Part shown: piece by piece, positions 55,236 through 64,000 of the stretch
How the letters are laid out: each line of letters begins with the position of its first letter
Position numbering within the stretch: the stretch's first letter is position 1
Source of the DNA: Luteimonas yindakuii
GTDB taxonomy: Bacteria > Pseudomonadota > Gammaproteobacteria > Xanthomonadales > Xanthomonadaceae
Length of the DNA stretch: 64,000 nucleotides
Assembly (NCBI RefSeq): GCF_004803715.2
Contig: NZ_CP039383.2
Coordinates: 310,001 to 374,000, forward strand
Direction of reading: 5' to 3'
Translations under genes and position numbers: made by a program
The notes under the pieces: model-generated
Databases searched by the model: none
The model's input: only the letters and a program-made list of their open reading frames with translations
Told to the model about the DNA's origin: nothing

Positions 55236-56171
55236 TCAGGCCAGCGAGTAACCGAACTGCTGGCGGAACTGTTCGGCGAACTCGTCGTAGTCGAAGCGCT
55301 GGTTCTGGGTGCCGGGGTGTTCCACCTTGAGCGCACCCATCAGGTTGCCGATGCGGCCGATGGTCTCCCAGTCGTAGCCCTTCTGGATACCGAACAGCAG
55401 GCCGGCGCGGAAGGCATCGCCGCAGCCGGTGGGATCGGTCACCCGGCGCTCGTGCGCGGGCGGCACGTGGTAGCTCTTGCCGTCGGTGTGGATCTCCGAA
55501 CCCTTCGGGCCGCGGGTGGTGATGTAGGCCTTGACCCGCTTGACGATGTCGCCTTCACTCCAGCCGGTGCGTTCCTGCAACAGGTTGGACTCGTAGTCGT
55601 TGACGGTGACGTAGTCGGCCTGCTCGATGAAGGCGCGCAGTTCCTCGCCGTTGAACAGCGGCATGGCCTGGCCGGGATCGAAGATGAAGGGAATGCCGGC
55701 CTCGGCGAACTCCTTCGAGTTCTGGATCATGCCCTCGTAGCCATCGGGGCTGACGATGCCGATGGTCACGCCGGGTACGTCGCGCACATGGTTCTCGTAG
55801 CTGCGCATCATCGCGCCGGGGTGAAAGGCGGTGATCTGGTTGTTGTCGAGGTCGGTGGTGATGAAGGCCTGCGGGGTGAACAGGTCATCGAGCACCTTGA
55901 CCTGGTCGAGGCGGATGTCGTTTTCCTCGAACCATTCGCGGTACGGGCCGAAATCCTGGCCGACGGTGGCCATCGGCACCGGGTCGCCGCCCAGCAGCTT
56001 GAGGTTGTAGGCGATGTTGCCGGCGCAGCCGCCGAACTCGCGACGCATCCGCGGCACCAGGAACGAGACGTTCAGGATGTGGACCTTGTCCGGCAGGATG
56101 TGGTTCTTGAACTGGTCCGGGAACACCATGATGGTGTCGTAGGCCAGGGATCCGCAGATCAGGACGGACAT
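55236..56171 (-). CDS. PfkB-family carbohydrate/adenosine kinase
   Basis: A 311-residue PfkB-fold kinase. N-terminal ICGSLAYDTIMVFPD and FGGCAGNIAYNLKLLGGDP carry the first signature. The C-terminal VTDPTGCGDAFRAGLLFG carries the second, with the catalytic Asp. In xanthomonads this family member is usually annotated adenosine kinase, which would make AMP. A sugar substrate cannot be excluded. It is divergent from mreB with a 225-base gap. Confidence 0.9.
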   Translation of the reverse strand: MSVLICGSLAYDTIMVFPDQFKNHILPDKVHILNVSFLVPRMRREFGGCAGNIAYNLKLLGGDPVPMATVGQDFGPYREWFEENDIRLDQVKVLDDLFTPQAFITTDLDNNQITAFHPGAMMRSYENHVRDVPGVTIGIVSPDGYEGMIQNSKEFAEAGIPFIFDPGQAMPLFNGEELRAFIEQADYVTVNDYESNLLQERTGWSEGDIVKRVKAYITTRGPKGSEIHTDGKSYHVPPAHERRVTDPTGCGDAFRAGLLFGIQKGYDWETIGRIGNLMGALKVEHPGTQNQRFDYDEFAEQFRQQFGYSLA

Positions 56172-57440
<1,269 letters not shown>

Positions 57441-57512
57441 GCGTCTCTTCCGCTGAGGAAAGGAGTCGGGGCCGCTCCGGGATATTCCGGTGCGTTACCT
57501 CCGACTCCGGAG

Positions 57513-57612
57513 CCCCTCTCCCGTCCACGGGAGAGGGGTTGGGGTGAGGGCGGAAGTCGTGCGCGTTTCCCTCACCCCGTCCCTCTCCCGCAGGCGGGAG
57601 AGGGGGAGTTGG
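57513..57612. repeat. compound REP element between mreB and mreC
   Basis: Two perfect palindromes, CCCCTCTCCCGT-CC-ACGGGAGAGGGG (57513-57538) and CCCTCTCCCGC-AG-GCGGGAGAGGG (57581-57604). They are linked by an outer inverted repeat GGGGTGAGGG (57541-57550) with CCCTCACCCC (57569-57578). It separates mreB from the rest of the cluster and may shape relative mRNA levels. Confidence 0.85.
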
Positions 57613-57691
57613 TGCCGTGCGGGAGTCGCTTCGATGACCGCATGGTTATCGTGTTGGTTCTTCTCTGCGGAAACATTCGGATAATTCTGGG

Positions 57692-58660
57692 GTGTCCTAC
57701 AGTCCTGCTGCGCCCCGCTCCGGTGATGTCGCCGGCACGCTCCGCCTCCTAGCCTTCCTTGCCATCTCGGTCGGTCTGCTGGTGGCCGACCACCACGGCG
57801 AGTGGCTGTCGCGCGCACGCGCGCAGGCCAATGTCGCCATGCAGCCGCTGTGGTGGCTGGCGGGCCTGCCGTCACGCCTGGGGCGCAACGTGCGCGAGGA
57901 TGCGGTCACCCGCGGCCTGCTGGCCGAGGACAACCACCGCCTGCGCAACGAACTGCTGGTCGCCAATGCGCGGCTGGCGCGGATGCAGGCCGACGCGGCG
58001 GAGAACCAGCGCCTGCGCGCGATGCTCGACGCCACCGACGATGGCCGCATGGACGTGCAGCTGGCGCCGATCCTCGACATCGACCTCGACCCCACCCGCC
58101 AGCGCCTGACCCTGCGCGCGGGCAGCCGCGAGGGCGTGCATGTCGGCCAGAGCGTCATCGACGCCGGCGGCGTGCTCGGCCAGATCATCGGCACCACGCC
58201 CACCACGTCCACCGTACTGCTGCTGACCGATCCGGACCATGCGATCCCGGTCGAAGTGGTGCGCACCGGCGTGCGCCTGATCGTCTACGGGCAGGGGCGC
58301 GCCGACCTGCTGCGGCTGCCGAACGTGCCGCTGTCGAGCGATGTCGAGCCCGGCGACGTGCTGGTGACGTCGGGCCTGGGCGGGCGCTTCCCGCCCGGGT
58401 TCCCGGTCGGCCGGATCGCCACGCTGGCGCCCGATGACAGCCGCGCGTTCCTCGTCGGCGAGGTGATGCCAACCGCCCAGATCGACCGCGGCCGCGACGT
58501 GCTGCTGCTGCGCGAAGGTCGTGGCCCGTTGCCGGCCGTTGCCCGCCGGGCGGCGGGCTGGACCGCGGTTGGCGCCGGCGTGGCGCGCGGTGGCGACGTC
58601 GACCCCGCCACCGCCGCGGCCGCAGCGGCGCCGGCGGCACCCGCGGAGGCCGCGCCATGA
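57692..58660 (+). CDS. mreC: rod-shape-determining protein MreC
   Basis: A 322-residue periplasmic scaffold with one N-terminal membrane anchor (LRLLAFLAISVGLLVADH), a coiled-coil (LLAEDNHRLRNELLVANARLARMQ) and the beta-domain (GSREGVHVGQSVIDAGGVLG, VLVTSGLGGRFPPGFPVG). The tail is a low-complexity Ala/Pro stretch. The start is a GTG with GGGG just upstream. It overlaps mreD by 4 bases. Confidence 0.95.
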   Translation: MSYSPAAPRSGDVAGTLRLLAFLAISVGLLVADHHGEWLSRARAQANVAMQPLWWLAGLPSRLGRNVREDAVTRGLLAEDNHRLRNELLVANARLARMQADAAENQRLRAMLDATDDGRMDVQLAPILDIDLDPTRQRLTLRAGSREGVHVGQSVIDAGGVLGQIIGTTPTTSTVLLLTDPDHAIPVEVVRTGVRLIVYGQGRADLLRLPNVPLSSDVEPGDVLVTSGLGGRFPPGFPVGRIATLAPDDSRAFLVGEVMPTAQIDRGRDVLLLREGRGPLPAVARRAAGWTAVGAGVARGGDVDPATAAAAAAPAAPAEAAP

Positions 58661-59142
58661 GGCGCGCGCGCAACAGCTGGGTGTTGCCGGTCAGCGTGCT
58701 GCTGGCGCTGCTGCTGGGCCTGCTGCCGTTGCCCGAATTGCTGCAGCCGCTGCGTCCGTACTGGCTGGCGCTGGTGGTGGCGTACTGGGTGATCGAGGGC
58801 GAAGGCCGACAGGGGCTGGGCTTCGCCTTTGGCGTCGGCCTGCTCGCCGACCTCGCCTTCGGCAGCCTGCTCGGCGAGCAGGCGATGCGGCTGGTGATCC
58901 TCGCCTTCATCCTGCAGCGCTTCCGCAACCAGCTGCGCTTCTTCCCGGTGCCGCAGCAGGCGCTGGCAATCGGCGGCCTGCTGCTCAACGACCGCGTGGT
59001 CAATGCAGCGGTGCACCTGGCAATGGGCATTCCGCAACTGCCGTGGAGCTACTGGCTGGCGCCGCTGATCGGCATGCTGCTGTGGCCGCCGCTGTTCGTG
59101 CTGCTGGACTCGCTGCGCCTGAGCCGCCGGAAGGCCGGCTGA
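58657..59142 (+). CDS. mreD: rod-shape-determining protein MreD
   Basis: A 161-residue inner-membrane protein with about five hydrophobic segments. YWVIEGEGRQGLGFAFGVGLLADLAFGSLLGE contains the family's acidic/Gly motifs. It sits in the ATGA-coupled mreC-mreD pair, one base before mrdA. Confidence 0.93.
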   Translation: MRRARNSWVLPVSVLLALLLGLLPLPELLQPLRPYWLALVVAYWVIEGEGRQGLGFAFGVGLLADLAFGSLLGEQAMRLVILAFILQRFRNQLRFFPVPQQALAIGGLLLNDRVVNAAVHLAMGIPQLPWSYWLAPLIGMLLWPPLFVLLDSLRLSRRKAG

Positions 59143-59143
59143 G

Positions 59144-61051
59144 ATGATGGCGGTGCGTCAACAGCGTCGTGTGCGCAACCCGGGTGCGGAAGCCGAGCAG
59201 TTCCGCCGCCGCGCGCTGATCGGCTTCGTCGGCGTGGTGCTGGCGATGGCTGGCCTGGCGGGTTGGTACTTCAAGCTGCAGGTGATCGACCACGGCGACT
59301 ACGTGCGCCGGTCCGAGGCCAACCGGATCAAGCCGCGCCCGGTGGTGCCGGGCCGCGGGCTGATCTACGACCGCCAGGGCCGGATCCTTGCCGACAACGT
59401 GCCGGCCTACCGCCTCGAGGTGACGCCCGAGGAGGCCGGTGACCTCGACCGCCTGCTCGACGGCCTGGGGCAGATCTTCGTGCTCGACCCGGCCGAGGTC
59501 GAACGCTTCCGCGCCGAGCGGCGCGTCAACCGCGGCTTCCGTGCGCTGACGTTGAAGCTGCGCGTCAGCGACGACGAGGCCGCGCGCTTCGCCGTCGACC
59601 GCTGGCGCTTCCCCGGCGTGGAGGTGGTGCCCTATCTCAACCGGCGTTACCCGTACGGGGCGCTGTTCGCCCATGTCATCGGCTATGTCGGCCGTACCGA
59701 CGAGGACGACGTCGGCCGCTACGGCGGCAACCAGGTGCTCTATCCGCACACCGGGCGCACCGGCCTGGAACGCTCGTACGAAGAGGCACTGCGGGGTGCG
59801 ATCGGCTACGAGCAGGTGGAAACCAATGTCGAGGGGCGCGCGCTGGCCACCCTGGGGCGGGTGCCGGCCACCGCCGGTGCCGACCTGCGGCTGAGCATCG
59901 ATCTCGACCTGCAGCAGGCGATGGTGGATGCCTTCGGCGACATGCAGGGCTCCGCGGTCGCGGTGGATCCGTCGACTGGGCAGGTGCTGGGCATGGTCAG
60001 CCTGCCGAGCTTCGATCCGAACCTGTTCGTCAACGGCATCTCGCACACCGATTACCGCCAGCTGATGGATGATCCCGCGCGCCCGCTGTTCAACCGCAAC
60101 GTGCTCGGTGGCGGTCCGCCGGGCTCGACGATCAAGCCCTTCGTCGCGCTGGCCGGCGTCGACAGCGGCCTGCGCACGCCCACCGACGGTGTGTTCTCGA
60201 CCGGCGAGTTCTTCATCCCCGGGCAGCGCCGCGGCTACCGCGATGCGTCGCGCGGCGCCGGCTGGACCGAGCTGCGCGATTCCATCTCGCGATCGGTGAA
60301 CTACTACTACTACAAGCTCGCCTACGACATGGGCATCGAGCGCTTCGCCGACTACATGCACCGTTACGGCTTCGGCCAGCCCACCGGCATCGACCTGGTC
60401 GGCGAGAACACCGGCGTGGTACCGTCGCTGGCCTACAAGGCCAGCCGCAGCCGCGAGCCGTGGTATGCCGGCGAAACGGTGATCGCCGGCATCGGCCAGG
60501 GCTACTGGATCGCCACCGCGTTGCAGCTGGCACGCGGGACCGCGGCGATCGCCAACGGCGGCGAACTGCACCCGCTGCGTCTGGTGGCCGAGCGCAAGAC
60601 CGCCTACGACCAGCCGTGGAGCCCGGTCGCCGGGGAACCGGCGCCGCGCATCAGCGACAACGCGGCGCACATCCGCGCGGTGCAGGAAGGCATGGAGGCG
60701 ACCATCCACGGCCGCGGCACCGCCACCCGCATGGCACAGGGCGCGAGCTACCGGATGGCCGGCAAGACCGGCACCGCGCAGCGGATCGGCCGCCGCGGCG
60801 CCGCCAACCTCGATCCGCGCACGCTGCCCTACCACCTGCGCCACCAGGCGCTGTTCGTCGGCTACGCGCCGGCCGAGCACCCGACCATCGCGCTGGCGGT
60901 GGTGGTCGAACACGGCGGCTACGGCGGTGCCACCGCGGCACCGATTGCCCGGCGCATCTTCGACGCCTGGGTGTTGCGGCAGGGAACGGACGCGATCGGC
61001 GCGCCCGCGATCGCCGTCGGCCCCACCGGCGTGGAGGGCACCGCGCCATGA
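59144..61051 (+). CDS. mrdA: peptidoglycan transpeptidase PBP2
   Basis: A 635-residue class B penicillin-binding protein of the elongasome. One N-terminal membrane segment (residues 25-43) and the dimerisation domain with GRGLIYDRQGRILADN precede the transpeptidase. Active-site motifs are Ser328 in PGSTIKPF, SVN at 384-386 and KTGTAQ at 541-546. It cross-links new strands with RodA, encoded directly downstream with an ATGA overlap. Confidence 0.97.
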   Translation: MMAVRQQRRVRNPGAEAEQFRRRALIGFVGVVLAMAGLAGWYFKLQVIDHGDYVRRSEANRIKPRPVVPGRGLIYDRQGRILADNVPAYRLEVTPEEAGDLDRLLDGLGQIFVLDPAEVERFRAERRVNRGFRALTLKLRVSDDEAARFAVDRWRFPGVEVVPYLNRRYPYGALFAHVIGYVGRTDEDDVGRYGGNQVLYPHTGRTGLERSYEEALRGAIGYEQVETNVEGRALATLGRVPATAGADLRLSIDLDLQQAMVDAFGDMQGSAVAVDPSTGQVLGMVSLPSFDPNLFVNGISHTDYRQLMDDPARPLFNRNVLGGGPPGSTIKPFVALAGVDSGLRTPTDGVFSTGEFFIPGQRRGYRDASRGAGWTELRDSISRSVNYYYYKLAYDMGIERFADYMHRYGFGQPTGIDLVGENTGVVPSLAYKASRSREPWYAGETVIAGIGQGYWIATALQLARGTAAIANGGELHPLRLVAERKTAYDQPWSPVAGEPAPRISDNAAHIRAVQEGMEATIHGRGTATRMAQGASYRMAGKTGTAQRIGRRGAANLDPRTLPYHLRHQALFVGYAPAEHPTIALAVVVEHGGYGGATAAPIARRIFDAWVLRQGTDAIGAPAIAVGPTGVEGTAP

Positions 61052-62160
61052 ACATCATCCTGCGCTGGCTGCTCGACCTCCTGCAGCGCTTCACCCGCAC
61101 CCTCGACTGGCCGCTGCTGGCGGCGCTGGTCGCGCTGATGGGCATCGGCCTGGCCGTGCTCTACAGCGCCGGCGGCCACAGCCAGGCGATGCTGACCGCG
61201 CAGGCGCTGCGCTATGGCGTCGGCCTGGGCGCGCTGTGGCTGCTGTCGCGGGTGCCGCTGGTGGCACTGCGCGGGATCACCCCGCTGGGCTACGCGCTGT
61301 CGCTGCTGCCGCTGGTGGCCGTGTTGTTCATGGGCACCGGCCGCCATGGCCAGCACTGGATCAACCTCGGCGTGTTCTACCTGCAGCCTTCCGAGCTGAT
61401 GAAGCTCAGCCTGCCGATGATGACCGCGTGGTACCTCAACCGTGCGCCGCTGCCGCCGCGCTTTACCGGGGTGCTGGCAGGGCTGGCCATCGTCGGCCTG
61501 CCGACCGGGCTGATCATGCTGCAGCCGGACCTCGGCACAGCGGTGCTGGTCGCCGCCAGCGGCCTGTTCGTGCTGTACCTCGCCGGGATGTCGTGGTGGT
61601 GGTTCGCGGCCGCGCTCGGCGCGCTGGCGGCGGCGGCGCCGGTGGCGTGGTTCTGGCTGCTGATGCCCTACCAGAAGGACCGCCTGCTGATGTTCCTCGA
61701 TCCCGAGCAGGATCCGCTGGGCGCGGGCTGGAACATCATCCAGTCCAAGATCGCGATCGGCGCCGGCGGCCTGCGCGGGATGGGCTGGGGGCAGGGCAGC
61801 CAGTCGCATCTCAACTACGTGCCCGAACACACCACCGATTTCATCTTCGCGGTGCTGGCCGAGGAATTCGGCTGGCTCGGGGTGATGGTCACGCTGTCGC
61901 TGTATCTGTTCGTCGTCGCGCGCTGCCTGTGGATCGCGGCGCAGGCGCGCGACGGCTTCGGTCGCCTGGTTGCCGGTGCGCTGGGGCTGTCGCTGTTCGT
62001 CTACGTGCTGGTCAACGGCGGCATGATCTCCGGCCTGCTGCCGGTCGTCGGCGTGCCGATGCCGCTGCTGTCGTACGGTGGCACGGCGGCGGTCTCGCTG
62101 CTTGCGGGGCTGGGCGTGGTGATGTCCGTGCGTGCGCATGGCGGTGCACGCCGCGCGTGA
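61048..62160 (+). CDS. rodA: peptidoglycan polymerase RodA
   Basis: A 370-residue SEDS glycosyltransferase with about ten membrane segments. Signatures: INLGVFYLQPSELMKL, LQPDLGTAVLVAASG, the GWGQGSQSHLNYVPEHTTDFIF loop and the C-terminal MPLLSYGGTAAVSLLAGLGVV. It forms a bifunctional unit with PBP2. It ends 84 bases before mltB. Confidence 0.97.
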   Translation: MNIILRWLLDLLQRFTRTLDWPLLAALVALMGIGLAVLYSAGGHSQAMLTAQALRYGVGLGALWLLSRVPLVALRGITPLGYALSLLPLVAVLFMGTGRHGQHWINLGVFYLQPSELMKLSLPMMTAWYLNRAPLPPRFTGVLAGLAIVGLPTGLIMLQPDLGTAVLVAASGLFVLYLAGMSWWWFAAALGALAAAAPVAWFWLLMPYQKDRLLMFLDPEQDPLGAGWNIIQSKIAIGAGGLRGMGWGQGSQSHLNYVPEHTTDFIFAVLAEEFGWLGVMVTLSLYLFVVARCLWIAAQARDGFGRLVAGALGLSLFVYVLVNGGMISGLLPVVGVPMPLLSYGGTAAVSLLAGLGVVMSVRAHGGARRA

Positions 62161-62244
62161 CCCGTGCGGGCTCCACCGCGACAGCCTGAACATCGCGCGC
62201 ATCCGCGGTTCGACCCTCGCAACGTGCGTGCTAACCTCGCGTCG

Positions 62245-63366
62245 ATGACCCGACGCGCCCCTGTTTTCCGCGGTTTCGCCGCGAGCCTGCTGCCCTTCGC
62301 CCTGGTCGCCTGCGCGACACAGGCCAACCCGCCTCACGTCGATCAGGCGCCTGCCAGTGCACCGGTCGCGGCCGAACCGGCACTGCTGCCGCCGGTTCCA
62401 CAGCCACCGGAACGCCCGGTCGCGCCGGAGTCGGTGACCGATCCGGCGATCCCGCGCGAGCAGCGCATCGCCAATTTCGTCGACTACACCGCCAGCACCT
62501 ACGGCGTCGAGCCGCAGCGCATCCGCGAGGTGCTGGCACAGGCGCAACTGCGCCAGCCGATCCTCGATGCGATGTCGCGACCGGCCGAAGCGGTCCGTCC
62601 GTGGCGTGACTACCGGCCGATCTTCATCAACGACCAGCGCATCAACGGCGGCATCCGCTTCTATCGCGAGAACCGTGCAGCGCTCGACCGGGTGGCGGCG
62701 GAAACCGGCGTGCCGGCGGAGATGATCGTGGCGATCATCGGCGTGGAAACCAGCTACGGCCGGGTCACCGGCAACTACCGCGTGCTCGATGCCCTCTACA
62801 CGCTGGCCTTCGACTTCCCGCGCCGCGCGCCGTTCTTTGCCGGCGAACTCGCCCAGTTGTTCGCGCTGCAGAAGGCGGAGCCGCAGCTCGACCTGCTCGC
62901 GCTCAAGGGCAGCTATGCCGGCGCGATGGGCATGGGCCAGTTCATGCCGTCGAGCTACCGGCTGTGGGCGAAGGACGGCGACGGCGATGGCCGCCGCGAC
63001 CTGCTGACCCACCTGCCCGACGTGTTCGCGTCGATCGCCAACTATTTCGTCATCCATGGCTGGGAGCGCGGCGCGCCGGTGGTGGCACGCGCGGACCGTG
63101 CAGCGGATGCGGAGGACTTCCGTCCGGAGACGGTCGATCCGGTGCATCCGCTCGCCACGCTTGCCGCGCGCGGCTACACCCCGCGCGCCGGCGAGCCGGT
63201 CGCGGAGGGCGCCACGCTGATCAGCCTCGATGGCGACAGCGGCCCGGAGTACTGGCTGGGCTACCGCAACTTCTACGTCATTACCCGCTACAACCGCTCG
63301 CCGATGTACTCGCTGGCGGTGCACCAGCTGGCCCAGGCGATACGCGCGGGAGCGGCCGGGCCATGA
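62245..63366 (+). CDS. mltB: lytic murein transglycosylase B
   Basis: About 373 residues, a lipoprotein (lipobox LVAC) with a Pro-rich linker and the SLT-type MltB domain. The catalytic Glu168 is in IGVETSYGRVTGNY, and GSYAGAMGMGQFMPSSY is a strong family signature. It cleaves the glycan strand in the periplasm. A GTG 7 codons upstream is an alternative start. It overlaps rlpA by 4 bases. Confidence 0.94.
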   Translation: MTRRAPVFRGFAASLLPFALVACATQANPPHVDQAPASAPVAAEPALLPPVPQPPERPVAPESVTDPAIPREQRIANFVDYTASTYGVEPQRIREVLAQAQLRQPILDAMSRPAEAVRPWRDYRPIFINDQRINGGIRFYRENRAALDRVAAETGVPAEMIVAIIGVETSYGRVTGNYRVLDALYTLAFDFPRRAPFFAGELAQLFALQKAEPQLDLLALKGSYAGAMGMGQFMPSSYRLWAKDGDGDGRRDLLTHLPDVFASIANYFVIHGWERGAPVVARADRAADAEDFRPETVDPVHPLATLAARGYTPRAGEPVAEGATLISLDGDSGPEYWLGYRNFYVITRYNRSPMYSLAVHQLAQAIRAGAAGP

Positions 63367-64000
63367 GGTGGCTGGCGGCTGCCGGTGCGGTGTTGCTGCT
63401 GGGCGCCTGCAGCGGTGCGCCACGCAAGGCCCCCGCGCCCGACGCCGCCCCCGGGTCGCGCCCGCCGCCCGCCGCTGCGGGTACCGCGCGGCGCTCGCCA
63501 TACGCGCCGGCGCAGGAGGATCCGGGCAAGCGCGGTGACTACGTGGCCGGCGGCCTGTACGCGCCGCACATCCGCGACAGCGCGCCCGATTACGTTCCCG
63601 ACGTCGATGCCATCCCCGAGCCCGACGTGGTCGACGAGCCGCGCTCGGCCTACGGCAACCGCAGCCCGTACCAGGTGCTGGGCAAGTCGTACCACGTGCT
63701 CGACGACACCACCGGTTTCAGCGAGCGCGGCCGGGCTTCGTACTACGGCAACAAGTTCCACGGCCGGCGCACGTCCAACCTCGAGGTGTACGACATGTAC
63801 GCCTTCACCGCGGCACACAAGTCGTTGCCGCTGCCGAGCTTCGCCCGGGTGACCAACCTGCAGAACGGTCGTTCGGTGGTGGTGCGCGTCAACGACCGCG
63901 GACCGTTCCACGAGGGTCGGGTGGTCGACCTCAGCTGGGCGGCGGCGGTGAAGCTCGACATGCACCGCGCCGGTACCGCGGAGGTCGAGGTGGTCGCGCT
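63363..64000 (+). CDS. rlpA: septal ring lytic transglycosylase RlpA (partial, runs off the window)
   Basis: The first ~212 residues are visible. Lipobox LLLGAC, then a Pro/Ala-rich linker, YGNRSPYQVLGKSYHVL and the double-psi beta-barrel: GRASYYGNKFHGRRTSN, LPSFARVTNLQNGRSVVVRV, NDRGPFHEGRVVDLS. A SPOR domain is expected after the window ends. It finishes the mre-mrd-mlt-rlp block. Confidence 0.93.
   Translation, partial: MRWLAAAGAVLLLGACSGAPRKAPAPDAAPGSRPPPAAAGTARRSPYAPAQEDPGKRGDYVAGGLYAPHIRDSAPDYVPDVDAIPEPDVVDEPRSAYGNRSPYQVLGKSYHVLDDTTGFSERGRASYYGNKFHGRRTSNLEVYDMYAFTAAHKSLPLPSFARVTNLQNGRSVVVRVNDRGPFHEGRVVDLSWAAAVKLDMHRAGTAEVEVVA

Overview
This window is chromosomal DNA of a high-GC gammaproteobacterium, most likely a member of the Xanthomonadaceae/Lysobacteraceae (Luteimonas/Lysobacter/Xanthomonas relatives). 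The indications are gene order (lptM-dapF-DUF484-xerC-hslV-hslU, mreB-mreC-mreD-mrdA-rodA-mltB-rlpA, algZ-algR-hemC, opgD-opgH), the style of the proteins and many short palindromic intergenic repeats. No phage, plasmid, complete insertion sequence, rRNA or CRISPR array is visible. The species is an inference, because no 16S or other marker is present.

Layout. 1-4.7 kb: a tRNA-Ile2(CAU), an oxidoreductase/flavin monooxygenase pair, and a pirin-DoxX pair divergent from a LysR regulator. 4.8-7.6 kb: a periplasmic sorbosone-dehydrogenase-like lipoprotein and a soluble histidine kinase. 7.7-10.5 kb is the most accessory stretch: the frameshifted C-terminal remnant of a DNA methyltransferase, a lower-GC PIN-like gene, a conserved hypothetical gene with a strong terminator, and an unusual 21-bp tandem array. 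10.5-15.5 kb: a MASE1-PAS-GGDEF cyclase and a GH3 glucosidase behind a perfect LacI-type operator. 15.8-19.6 kb: a YprA-like helicase overlapping a YprB-like exonuclease whose 5' coding region has been invaded by palindromic repeats without losing frame. 19.6-28.4 kb: an EAL protein, osmoregulated periplasmic glucan synthesis (opgD-opgH), a carboxylesterase, the AlgZ/AlgR two-component system and hemC. 28.4-36.5 kb: two DUF481-type outer membrane proteins, a DmsC-like membrane protein, an SLC13 transporter, an FAD protein, a WYL regulator and small hypotheticals. 36.6-41 kb: two S9-family secreted peptidases and a YbaN-like protein.

41.5-46.7 kb is the conserved lptM-dapF-DUF484-xerC block followed by the HslVU protease. 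46.9-48.0 kb holds a probable Phd-type antitoxin/zeta-type toxin pair behind an AT-rich promoter. 48.2-52.2 kb carries an acyltransferase, a frameshifted tandem universal-stress-protein gene next to the C-terminal scrap of a SulP transporter, a yeast-Fcy1-like cytosine deaminase and ubiE. 52.3-56.2 kb holds an M1 peptidase, a lipoprotein and a PfkB-family (adenosine kinase-like) kinase. 56.4-64 kb is the cell-shape and wall-elongation cluster, with rlpA running off the end of the window.

Most of the window is housekeeping. The unusual content is concentrated in decayed or invaded loci: the methyltransferase scar, the 21-bp array, the repeat-invaded exonuclease, and the broken USP/SulP locus. 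I found no convincing complete novel system. The best candidates for something undescribed are the 21-bp heptad array and the in-frame repeat invasion.
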